From Asanoa ishikariensis (GTDB lineage Bacteria > Actinomycetota > Actinomycetes > Mycobacteriales > Micromonosporaceae), in contig NZ_FNQB01000002.1 in NCBI RefSeq assembly GCF_900107455.1, forward strand, positions 806,001-870,000: a DNA stretch of 64,000 bases, in the 5' to 3' direction. A model generated the notes under the pieces. The model had not been told where the DNA came from, made no database searches, and saw only the letters and a list, made by a program, of their open reading frames with translations. The position numbers and the translations under genes are program-made. Of the stretch, positions 25,333 through 32,775 are shown one piece after another (position 1 is the stretch's first letter; the number at the start of each line of letters is the position of its first letter).

Positions 25333-26552
25333 CGACGCCGATGACCATCTCGTTGTGGGACTTCACCTGGTACACCCGCACCGGGCCGGGGGAGCCGTTC
25401 GCGGACCTCGGCGAGGCGTTCCGGCAGGCGGTCGACCGCGGCTACGACACCGTGCGCGTCTGCGCGATGCCGTACCTGCTGTTCGGCTCCGGACTCGACA
25501 CCTCGGCGTTGCGGTTCGCGGGGCTCGGCGGCGAGTTCGGGCAGCGCACCCGGTGGTACGACGTGCGGCCCGGCCCTCCGGTCGATGGCCGGGCGCACCT
25601 GCTGGAGCTGTTCCGGCAGGCCAAGGCGCACGACTGCCGGATCATCGTGTCGAGCTGGGAGTACCAGCAGAGCCCGTCGTTCGGCGTCGACGACGCGTGG
25701 CACCGCGCCATGCAGGCGGTGCCACGTGCTTCGCGCACCGTCGCCCTGGCCGACGCGCACGCCGACCTGGTCGACTTCGTGCGCGCCGCAGGTCTCGACG
25801 ATGTGATCGCGTTCTTCGAGCTGCACAACGAGGTGCAGCACAGCGGGCTGCACGCCGGCGAAGGTGTGATCGGCCTGCGCGACTCGCTGGAGCTCGGGAT
25901 CGACCGGTTCAAGCAGCGGCACCCGTCCGTGCCGGTGACGGTCAACTACTCCCGGGTGCCAGTGGGCGAGATGCGCGGGCTGCCGCGCAACATGGACGTC
26001 GCGGTCTTCCATCCCTACGTGTACGGGGTGCTGGGCCAGCTCTACGACGAGTTCGCGCTGCGCGACACGTCCCGGCCCTTCCCACAGGACCGTGCGTTCG
26101 CGGAGCTGCTGCGCGACGATGCGCCGAAACTCGAGGACTGGCGGCCGCCCGCGTCGTGGAAGAGCGAGGCGACCATCGTGCCGCACCGCGAGATCTACAC
26201 CCACGACTGGTGCGACCCCGCCAAGTGGGACCGGTGGTTGTACGACCGCTATTCGGAGCACCGGCACGCGATGCGGCAGACCATGGACACCTGGCTCGCG
26301 GTGGCGGCCGACCACGCCGCCGCGCGGGGCATCCCGCTGGTGTTCGGTGAGGGCTGGGTCGGCTACACGCCGCTGCACGCGAACTTCGAGGAAGGTCCGG
26401 TCGGTGCGGAGATCTGCGCGCACGCGGTGCGTACGGCCCGGGATCTCGGCGCGTGGGGGACCGTGGTCTGCTCGAACGCGGCACCGCACCACCCGATGTG
26501 GCAGGACGTGGCGCTCCAGCGCCGGCTGAACGCCGAGTTCCGGGGCGCCTGA
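25329..26552 (+). CDS. Cellulase-like clan GH-A hydrolase, intracellular
   Basis: A 407-residue protein without signal peptide or membrane segment. It reads as a (beta/alpha)8 glycoside-hydrolase-like protein of the cellulase-like group. ELHNEV (near residues 161-166) offers the acid/base Asn-Glu pair, and VFGEGWVGY (near 338-346) offers the nucleophile Glu at the end of strand 7. The start ATG overlaps the permease stop (ATGA). Because the importer delivers sugars into the cell, this enzyme may split an imported oligosaccharide or glycoside, releasing the sugar for the divergent dehydrogenase and dehydratase. Substrate is unknown, and proteins of this group are poorly characterised. Confidence 0.75.
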   Translation: MTTPMTISLWDFTWYTRTGPGEPFADLGEAFRQAVDRGYDTVRVCAMPYLLFGSGLDTSALRFAGLGGEFGQRTRWYDVRPGPPVDGRAHLLELFRQAKAHDCRIIVSSWEYQQSPSFGVDDAWHRAMQAVPRASRTVALADAHADLVDFVRAAGLDDVIAFFELHNEVQHSGLHAGEGVIGLRDSLELGIDRFKQRHPSVPVTVNYSRVPVGEMRGLPRNMDVAVFHPYVYGVLGQLYDEFALRDTSRPFPQDRAFAELLRDDAPKLEDWRPPASWKSEATIVPHREIYTHDWCDPAKWDRWLYDRYSEHRHAMRQTMDTWLAVAADHAAARGIPLVFGEGWVGYTPLHANFEEGPVGAEICAHAVRTARDLGAWGTVVCSNAAPHHPMWQDVALQRRLNAEFRGA

Positions 26553-26596
26553 AACCGGGTTGCCGGGCGCCGGGGTCGTTGACATGCTCCGGCGTG

Positions 26597-27370
26597 ATGA
26601 CTGACGAACTCCTGATCCAACACGACCGGCAGGTACGCGGCACGCTCGCGGAGCGATTGCCCAAGTCCTGGAACGCGCAGTGGGACGGCCCGGTGCTGCT
26701 GGCGCGGACGCCGTTCCGCTCGATGGCCTTCGCCCAGCACCTGGACGACCTCAGCGTCGCGGACCTGGACGCGGTGATCGCCCGGGTGCGCGACCGCGGC
26801 GTGACGGTCGAGTGGAAGACCTACGGGCACGACCGGCCGGACCTCGTCGAGCGGCTCCGGCTGGCCGGCTTCGTGCCGGAAGACCAGGAGACCGTGCTGA
26901 TCGGTCTGGCGGCCGACCTGACCGGCGCCGGCGAGGCCCCCGACGGCGTGTCCATCCGGGCCACGACGGACCCGGCGGACCTGCGCCGGATCGGGGCGAT
27001 GGAGTCGCAGGTGTGGGGCATCGACCTGTCGTCGCTGGCCGACGACCTGCGCGACCGCATCGAGGCCACGCCGGACGACGTGGTCGTCTTCGTGGCGGAG
27101 GCCGACGGCGAGGTGGTGTCGGCGGCCTGGATGCCGATCTTCCCGGGCACGGAGTTCGCCGGGCTCTGGGGCGGCTCGACCCTCCCGGCCTGGCGGCGCA
27201 AGGGCATCTACCGCGCGCTGGTCGCGCGCCGCGCCCGCGTCGCCACCGAGCGCGGCGTCCGGTACCTCATGGTCGACGCCTCCGACAACAGCCGCCCCAT
27301 CCTTGCGCGACTGGGCCTGCGTGCGGTCACCACCACGACGCCGTGGGTCTGGACCCCGGTCGCCGAGTGA
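26597..27370 (+). CDS. GNAT-family acetyltransferase
   Basis: A 257-residue protein. The N-terminal 110 residues show no clear domain. Residues about 120-255 form a GNAT fold with VVVFVAEADGEVVSAAW, the acetyl-CoA loop PAWRRKGIYRALVARRARVATERG (Q/R-x-x-G-x-G/A variant RRKGIY) and YLMVDASDNSRPILARLGLR. The substrate is unknown. ATG at 26597 is preferred to the GTG one codon earlier. The next acetyltransferase starts within this gene's stop codon (TGATG), so the two are coupled. Confidence 0.8.
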   Translation: MTDELLIQHDRQVRGTLAERLPKSWNAQWDGPVLLARTPFRSMAFAQHLDDLSVADLDAVIARVRDRGVTVEWKTYGHDRPDLVERLRLAGFVPEDQETVLIGLAADLTGAGEAPDGVSIRATTDPADLRRIGAMESQVWGIDLSSLADDLRDRIEATPDDVVVFVAEADGEVVSAAWMPIFPGTEFAGLWGGSTLPAWRRKGIYRALVARRARVATERGVRYLMVDASDNSRPILARLGLRAVTTTTPWVWTPVAE

Positions 27371-27876
27371 TGCGCACCATCACCAGCGATCGGCTCCTGC
27401 TGCGTCCCTGGCAGGACGACGACGCCGACTTCCTGCTCGACCTCGAGTCGCGCTGGGAGGTCGTGCGTTTCCTGGGCCCACACCCGGTCACCATGAGCAC
27501 GCGCGACCAGGCACTGGCCTCGATCGCCCGCCGCAAGGCGGCCGGGATCTGGTTGATCACCGCCGTCGGCGACGGCCGCCGCCTCGGCAACCTCCTGCTC
27601 AAGCCGATCCCGCTGTCGGCCGGCGAAGCGGGACCCGACGAGGTCGAGATCGGCTGGCATCTCCACCCGGACGCGTGGGGGCACGGCTACGCCACCGAAG
27701 CCGCCGCAGCGGTCATGGCGGACGCCTTCGATCGCGGTCTGCCGCGGATCATCGCGGTGACCATGCCCGAGAACCACGTCTCGCAGGCGGTCTGCCGGCG
27801 ACTCGGCATGACCCACCTCGGCCGCACGACGCGGTACTACGACACCACCAAAGAGCTCTTCGAGAAAACCCTTTGA
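27370..27876 (+). CDS. GNAT-family acetyltransferase, RimJ/RimL type
   Basis: A 168-residue GNAT enzyme. It starts with RTITSDRLLLRPWQDDDADFLLDL, as RimJ-like proteins do. EIGWHLHPDAWGHGYATEAAAAVMADAF gives the acetyl-CoA-binding G-H-G-Y-A loop, and MPENHVSQAVCRRLGM closes the fold. Family members acetylate ribosomal protein N-termini, other proteins or small molecules such as antibiotics. It overlaps the preceding GNAT gene by one base. Confidence 0.83.
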   Translation: MRTITSDRLLLRPWQDDDADFLLDLESRWEVVRFLGPHPVTMSTRDQALASIARRKAAGIWLITAVGDGRRLGNLLLKPIPLSAGEAGPDEVEIGWHLHPDAWGHGYATEAAAAVMADAFDRGLPRIIAVTMPENHVSQAVCRRLGMTHLGRTTRYYDTTKELFEKTL

Positions 27877-27905
27877 CGGCACCGATAATCTGATCCTCCG
27901 TACCT

Positions 27906-27939
27906 CGAGTCGGTGGGGGCCCTGCCTCCACCACACTCG
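27906..27939 (+). promoter_or_regulatory. Leader hairpin abutting the ribosome site of the MFS gene
   Basis: GGTGGGGGC (27912-27920) pairs with GCCTCCACC (27924-27932; one G-U pair) over a CCT loop. CGAGT (27906-27910) and ACTCG (27935-27939) extend the stem. The structure ends at the GGGAG ribosome site, nine bases before the ATG at 27949. It could end transcripts of the acetyltransferase pair or control translation of the exporter. Confidence 0.5.
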
Positions 27940-27948
27940 GGAGTACCG

Positions 27949-29172
27949 ATGCGCCGGGCGCCTGCCCTCTCTTTTCTCCTGGTCACCGTCTTCGTCGACA
28001 TGCTCGGTCTGGGCATCGTCGTGCCGATCGTGCCCGCCCTGATGCTCGAGCTCACCGGGCGGTCGGCCGACGCCGTCGTCTGGTCCGGGCTGCTCGGGTC
28101 GACCTTCGGCCTCGCACAGTTCCTCACCGCGCCGCTGCTGGGCCGGCTCGCCGACCGGTACGGGCGCCGTCCCGTCCTGCTCACCGCGCTCGCCTGCCTC
28201 GGCCTCGACTGGGTCGGGCACGCGCTCACCCCGACGGTCGGGCTGTTGCTCGCCTGCCACGCGCTCGCCGGTGCCTGCGCGGGCACGACCACGGTCGTCA
28301 ACGCGTACGTCGCCGACGTCACCCCGCCGGACCGGCGCGCGCACGCCTTCGCGCTGGTCGGGTCCGCCTTCGGGCTCGGCTTCGTCGCCGGGCCGGTGAT
28401 CGGCGGCCTGCTCGGCGCCGTCGACCCGCGGCTGCCGTTCTGGGCCGCGGCCGGCCTGGCCTTCGCCAACGTCGCCTACGGCGCTCTCGTGCTGCCGGAG
28501 TCCCGCCCCGGCGACCGGACGACACCGCTGAGCCTGCGTGCGGCCAGCCCGTTCGCGGCCATCGCGGCCGTGGCGCGCCGGCCCGTGCTGGGCCGGCTGA
28601 TGCTCGCCCGGTTCTGCGCCGACGTCGCCCGGATGACCCACCAGGCGATCTGGACCTTCTTCGTGACCCACCAGTTCGCCTGGAACACGGTTCAGGTCGG
28701 CGTCACGATGTCCGCGGGCGCGGTCGCCGGCGCCGTCTTCCAGGCGCGGGCGGTCGGGCCGATCGTCGCCCGGCTCGGTGACCGGCGCGCGGCCGTCGTG
28801 GGCAGCCTGTGCGGCGCGCTGGCGTTGGCCGGCACCGCGTTCGCGACCAGTCCGGCGGCGATCTACGTGCTGCAGGCCGTCGGCGTGCTCGGCGCGGTCG
28901 GTGCCGCCGCCGGACAGTCCTGGCTCGCCCGCGTCACGGGGGCGGACGAGCGGGGCACCGTCAACGGCGCGCTGACCGGCGTCGCCGCCGTGGCCGAGAC
29001 CACCGTGCCGCTGGTTGCCGGTGCGGCGTTCGCCTGGTCGCTGACCCACGCGGCGCCGGGTTTGGTCTTCGCCGTCGCCGGCGCGTTCGCCGCAGCCTCC
29101 ACGTTCCTCCTGACCCGAACGAAGGAAGGCCCCCTTGTTAACGCTTTCCGCAGCGGAAGGGACCCTTCCTAA
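27949..29172 (+). CDS. Major facilitator superfamily exporter, TetA/multidrug type
   Basis: A 407-residue membrane protein with about 12 helices. The motif between helices 2 and 3, LGRLADRYGRRPVL, is the MFS motif A. VVNAYVADVTPPDRRAHAFAL and GFVAGPVIGGLLG (motif C-like) place it with TetA-type proton-drug antiporters; the substrate is unknown. ATG at 27949 has GGGAG six bases upstream. Its last 17 or so codons fall inside a palindromic repeat element (29122-29173), so the C-terminal tail is probably repeat-derived. It is convergent with the HxlR-redoxin gene. Confidence 0.87.
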   Translation: MRRAPALSFLLVTVFVDMLGLGIVVPIVPALMLELTGRSADAVVWSGLLGSTFGLAQFLTAPLLGRLADRYGRRPVLLTALACLGLDWVGHALTPTVGLLLACHALAGACAGTTTVVNAYVADVTPPDRRAHAFALVGSAFGLGFVAGPVIGGLLGAVDPRLPFWAAAGLAFANVAYGALVLPESRPGDRTTPLSLRAASPFAAIAAVARRPVLGRLMLARFCADVARMTHQAIWTFFVTHQFAWNTVQVGVTMSAGAVAGAVFQARAVGPIVARLGDRRAAVVGSLCGALALAGTAFATSPAAIYVLQAVGVLGAVGAAAGQSWLARVTGADERGTVNGALTGVAAVAETTVPLVAGAAFAWSLTHAAPGLVFAVAGAFAAASTFLLTRTKEGPLVNAFRSGRDPS

Positions 29173-29173
29173 C
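29122..29173. repeat. Palindromic GGAAGG...GTTAAC...CCTTCC repeat, Micromonosporaceae-like
   Basis: AGGAAGG near 29123 pairs with CCTTCCT near 29164-29170. Inside, TTCCG-CAG-CGGAA forms a second hairpin, and CCCCTTGTTAAC lies between. I recall closely similar GTTAAC/GGAAGGG elements scattered through Micromonospora and Salinispora intergenic regions. Here it covers the end of the MFS reading frame and supplies its stop codon; it lies between convergent genes and may also terminate both. Only one copy is seen in this window. Confidence 0.55.
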
Positions 29174-29179
29174 GCCTCG

Positions 29180-30061
29180 TCATAGCTCGCGGCCGACGGC
29201 GAGCGCCTCGTCGACCGCGGCCGGGATGTCCGTCACCGGGAAGATCGTGTGGCGGACCACCCGGTCGCGGTCGGCGACCAGGACCAGGCGCTTGAGGCGC
29301 TGCTGTTGGGCGATCCGCACCGTCGGCAGCCGCAGCGCGGCCGTCAGGACAAGGTCCACATCGGACAGCAGCGGGAACGGAATCTCTTCCTCGGCCGCGA
29401 ACGTGGCCTGCTCCTCGGGACGCTGGGTGCTCACCCCGTGCACGGCGACGCCGGCCGCCTCGAACGCCGGCAACCGGTCGCGGAAGAGCCGGTTCTCCAG
29501 GGTGCAGCCGATCGTGCCCGCGATCGTGTCCCACCCCGCCGGGAGGGGGTTCGGGCGCCCGGTCGCGGGATAGGCGAACAGCACGGTCGGCGCCGGCTCG
29601 AGTACGTCGCGCTCCGGTCCGGCCGAGGACGGCAGCGACAGCGGCGGCACCCGGGTGCCCAGCAACGAACGGACCCGTTCGTGCTCGGCACCAGCCGGCG
29701 GCGCGGTCGCGGTCAGGGTGCCGTCGCCGAGCAACCAGCGGTCGGCCCAGTCCTGCATGCCGACCAGCACCGGGAGGAAAGCCTCGCCGCGCGCGGTGAG
29801 CCGGTACTCGTAGCGGGTCGGCCGCTCCTGGTAGGGCAGGCGTTCCAGCACCTCGTGCTCGACGAGGTGGCCCAGCCGCTCGGTCAGCACGCGCCGGGAC
29901 ACCGACAGCGCGGCGACCAGCTCGTCGAAGCGGTGCTGGCCGCGCGCGACCTCGCGCAGCACCAGCAGGTTCCACCAGTCGCCCATCACCGCGGCGCCTT
30001 GCGCGATGCCGCACGCCTCGTCGACGGCACGTACCCGAGCGGTCACCGCTGCCTCCCTCAC
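29180..30061 (-). CDS. HxlR-type regulator fused to a peroxiredoxin (AhpC/TSA-BCP-like) domain
   Basis: A 293-residue two-domain protein. Residues about 15-115 are an HxlR winged helix (VMGDWWNLLVLREVARGQHRFDEL, SRRVLTERLGHLVEHEVLERL, RYEYRLTARGEAFLPVL), with the family's N-terminal Cys in DEACGIAQG. Residues about 140-290 are a peroxiredoxin fold: IGCTLENRLFRDRL matches the peroxidatic Cys loop of BCP proteins (GCTxE), followed by VHGVSTQRPEEQATF and PFPLLSD. HxlR proteins usually sense electrophiles through Cys, so a fused thiol peroxidase suggests a redox-sensing repressor. It is divergent from an ABC exporter, with repeats between them. Confidence 0.85.
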   Translation of the reverse strand: MREAAVTARVRAVDEACGIAQGAAVMGDWWNLLVLREVARGQHRFDELVAALSVSRRVLTERLGHLVEHEVLERLPYQERPTRYEYRLTARGEAFLPVLVGMQDWADRWLLGDGTLTATAPPAGAEHERVRSLLGTRVPPLSLPSSAGPERDVLEPAPTVLFAYPATGRPNPLPAGWDTIAGTIGCTLENRLFRDRLPAFEAAGVAVHGVSTQRPEEQATFAAEEEIPFPLLSDVDLVLTAALRLPTVRIAQQQRLKRLVLVADRDRVVRHTIFPVTDIPAAVDEALAVGREL

Positions 30062-30092
30062 GCATCAGATCTGTACATCTTCAGCGCCAGCC

Positions 30093-30140
30093 ACTAAGTT
30101 CCCAAGTGAAACTGACTAAGTTCCACGTTAAAACTTGGGA
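30093..30140. promoter_or_regulatory. Spaced direct and inverted repeats between the HxlR-redoxin gene and the ABC exporter
   Basis: ACTAAGTTCC occurs at 30093-30102 and again at 30115-30124, 22 bases apart (about two helical turns). TCCCAAGT (30100-30107) is mirrored by ACTTGGGA (30133-30140). The AT-rich array sits in the 85-base divergent gap and is a strong candidate operator for the adjacent regulator. Confidence 0.55.
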
Positions 30141-30146
30141 GCGACC

Positions 30147-30956
30147 TTGGCCACCGCCCTGCCGACGCTGCGGCGTAACTGGCTGGTCACCATGCGGGCG
30201 TACCAATGGACCTACTTCGTCGGCACGCTGGCCACCGGGATCCTCACGGTCGGCCTCGCCTACCTCGCTTTTCACGCCATCGGGGGCGGCCGGGCCGGCG
30301 GCGGGTTCGCGGCCGCCGCCGGCACGGCGGACTACCTCGGCTACGTCACCGTCGGCGCCGCCGCCTCGATGTTCAGCGTCCGGATGGTGCTCTGGGTGGC
30401 CAAGGCGCAGATCACCGAACAGCGCGAGGGCACCCTGGAGAGCCAGGTGCTGGCGCCCGCCCGGCGACTGCCGTACCTCATCGGGGTCGGTCTCCAGGCC
30501 CTGACCACGACGGTGGTCGAGGTGGTCGTGATGCTGGCCTTCGCGATCATGATCGGTGTACGCCTGCCGGCGCCCGACCCGGTCACCCTGCTCGCGGCGT
30601 TCGTGGCGGCGTCCGTGGCGGTCTTCGGGATCTCCGTGCCGCTCAGCGCCATCATGATCAGCGTTGGCGAGGCGCACATCACGCAGAACACGCTGTTCGT
30701 CGCGATGGGGTTGCTGTGCGGGTTCACCTTCCCGCCGGGATACCTGCCCGACCCGTTGCGCTGGCTCGGCGAGGCGCTGCCGATCACCTCCGCGCTGCGC
30801 GCCCTGCGCGCCGCGACGCTCGAGCACGCGCCACTGTCGGCCGCCGCGCCGGACCTGTTGCTCTGCCTGGCCCTGGGCCTCGCCTACCTCGCCGTCGGGC
30901 TCCGCCTGCTCGGACCCGCGGAACGCATCGCTATCCAACGTGGAGGGTCAGCGTGA
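30147..30956 (+). CDS. ABC-2 type exporter permease
   Basis: A 269-residue membrane protein with about six helices. The segment GTLESQVLAPARRLPYLIGVG and the late GFTFPPGYLPDPLRWLGEALPITSALRALR are typical of ABC-2 (DrrB/NodJ-like) permeases. I place the start at TTG 30147, preceded by GGGAG; an internal ATG at 30192 would remove the N-terminal amphipathic part. It is the first gene of a permease-ATPase-permease operon and overlaps the next gene by four bases (GTGA). Confidence 0.83.
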   Translation: MATALPTLRRNWLVTMRAYQWTYFVGTLATGILTVGLAYLAFHAIGGGRAGGGFAAAAGTADYLGYVTVGAAASMFSVRMVLWVAKAQITEQREGTLESQVLAPARRLPYLIGVGLQALTTTVVEVVVMLAFAIMIGVRLPAPDPVTLLAAFVAASVAVFGISVPLSAIMISVGEAHITQNTLFVAMGLLCGFTFPPGYLPDPLRWLGEALPITSALRALRAATLEHAPLSAAAPDLLLCLALGLAYLAVGLRLLGPAERIAIQRGGSA

Positions 30957-31957
30957 TCGTCACGCAGGAGCTGCGCAAGACGTTCCCGGGGCAGCGCAAG
31001 CTGTTCCGGCCGGCCGGCCCCGCGACCGACGCGGTCGACGGCCTGTCGCTGTCGATCCCGCCGGGCGCGGTGACCGGCCTGCTCGGGCTCAACGGCGCCG
31101 GCAAGACCACCACCATCAAGGTGCTCGCCACGCTGCTGCGCCCCACCTCGGGCTCCGTCACCGTGGACGGTCTGGACGTGGTCACCCACGCCCGCGAGAT
31201 CCGGCGCCGGATCAACCTGATCGCCGGTGGCGAACGCATGGTGTACGCGCGGCTGACCGGCCGCGAGAACCTCTGGTACTTCGGCCAACTCTACGACGTG
31301 CCGCGCGCTGTGCTCAACACCCGGATCGACGAGCTGCTGGAGCTGGTCGGGCTGACGGACGCGGCCGGCACGGTGGTCGAGCGCTACTCGCGCGGCATGC
31401 GGCAGCGGCTGAGCATCGCCCGCGGCCTGATCAACGCGCCCGCGTACCTCCTGCTCGACGAGCCGACCCTCGGCCTGGACGCGCCGATCGCGCGTGACCT
31501 GCGCGCGGTGGTGGCGAACCTCGCCCGCGACGGCGTCGGCGTGCTGCTCACCTCGCACTACCTGGCCGAGGTCGAGCAGCTTTGCGGGCACGTCTACGTG
31601 GTCGACCGCGGCCGGCTGGTCGCGCAGGGCAGCCCGACCGCGCTGACCGCGGGCACCCGCCTGCCGCACACGGTGGAGCTGACGCTGGCCGAGCACGCAC
31701 CGGCGGTCAGCGCGGCCGTCGCCGCGCTGGGTGCCGAGTTCGAGGTCGGCGTCGACGCGGAGGAGCGGCCGACGTTCCTGCTGCGCAGCCCCGAGGACCT
31801 GGCCGGCGAGCTGGCCACCGCGGTGGTCCGGGCCGGCGGCGCGATCGTCCGGCTGGAGGTCAACCCGCCGACGCTGGAGGACGCGATCCTGGCGATGGCC
31901 GGGGCATCGCCAGCGGTGGGCGCTGAAAGCGGGAGGGCCGCGGTGGCCGCGCGATGA
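30953..31957 (+). CDS. ABC-2 type exporter ATP-binding protein
   Basis: A 334-residue ATPase of the DrrA/CcmA type. Walker A is GLNGAGKT, the signature is YSRGMRQRLSIARGL, Walker B is AYLLLDEPTLGLD, and the switch His is in LLTSHYLAEVE. The C-terminal 100 residues (after VDRGRLVAQGS) form the extra domain found in drug and polysaccharide exporters of this class. The GTG start overlaps the preceding TGA. It should power the two flanking permeases. Confidence 0.9.
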   Translation: MIVTQELRKTFPGQRKLFRPAGPATDAVDGLSLSIPPGAVTGLLGLNGAGKTTTIKVLATLLRPTSGSVTVDGLDVVTHAREIRRRINLIAGGERMVYARLTGRENLWYFGQLYDVPRAVLNTRIDELLELVGLTDAAGTVVERYSRGMRQRLSIARGLINAPAYLLLDEPTLGLDAPIARDLRAVVANLARDGVGVLLTSHYLAEVEQLCGHVYVVDRGRLVAQGSPTALTAGTRLPHTVELTLAEHAPAVSAAVAALGAEFEVGVDAEERPTFLLRSPEDLAGELATAVVRAGGAIVRLEVNPPTLEDAILAMAGASPAVGAESGRAAVAAR

Positions 31958-32775
31958 GGGCCGCCCTGCGGGTGTTCGCCGCCGAAGGCCTCAAGCAGCA
32001 CCGCCGGATCTTCGGCAGCAAGCTGGTCGTGTTCTCGATGCTGCTCTGGCCGGTGCTGACGCTGGCGACCACCTACTACACGGTGCTGCCGGTGACCGAG
32101 GCGCCCGGCGCGGCGGACCGGTGGCCGCTGGTCGCGCAACCCGGCCGGCTGCTGGCGTTCCTGGCCGCCGGCGCGCTCGCGTACACCTTCTTCTTCTCGC
32201 TCGTGCAGTCCGCCTGGCACTTCTCCTGGGAACGGGTCAGCGGCACGCTGGAGGCGATGTTCCTGACGCCGGCCAGCCGGATGGCGCTGGTGCTGGCCAA
32301 CGGTTCCAGCGCGCTGGTGCAGAACGCGTGGCTGTTCGGCTGCTTCGGTATCGCGGCCGCGGTCGCCACCGGCACGCTGCACCTGGCCCACCCCGGAATG
32401 CTCGCGGTCGCCGCGCTGGCGCTGCTGGTGCCCGCGGTCGCCTGGGGCGCCTTCCTCAACAGCCTGTTGATGTTCAGCCGCGACTCGGCCTTCCTCTACA
32501 CGCTGCTCGACGATCCACTGTGGTTCATCGCGGGCGTACGCCTGCCGCTGTTCGCGCTCCCGGTCTGGATAACGGCGATCGGCCTGGCCTTCCCGCTGAC
32601 CACCAGCCTGGTCGTGCTCCGCGGCGCGCTGCTCGACGGCAAGGACGTCGGCGACCTGGCCGGCCAGTTCGCGTTCCTGGCCGGCCTGTCGGCGGTCCTG
32701 CTGGGCCTGACCGCGCTGCTGCTCCGGGTGGGGGAGCGGCACGCCCAACGCACGGGCTCGCTACAGCTCTTCTGA
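31954..32775 (+). CDS. ABC-2 type exporter permease, second subunit
   Basis: A 273-residue membrane protein with about six helices. LLWPVLTLATTYYTVLP, SGTLEAMFLTPASRMALVLANG and ALLVPAVAWGAFLNSLL are ABC-2 permease features. The ATG overlaps the ATPase stop (ATGA). It completes a heteromeric exporter with the first permease. The 3' end overlaps the convergent NmrA-like gene by 15 bases, leaving no room for a separate terminator. Confidence 0.85.
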   Translation: MRAALRVFAAEGLKQHRRIFGSKLVVFSMLLWPVLTLATTYYTVLPVTEAPGAADRWPLVAQPGRLLAFLAAGALAYTFFFSLVQSAWHFSWERVSGTLEAMFLTPASRMALVLANGSSALVQNAWLFGCFGIAAAVATGTLHLAHPGMLAVAALALLVPAVAWGAFLNSLLMFSRDSAFLYTLLDDPLWFIAGVRLPLFALPVWITAIGLAFPLTTSLVVLRGALLDGKDVGDLAGQFAFLAGLSAVLLGLTALLLRVGERHAQRTGSLQLF

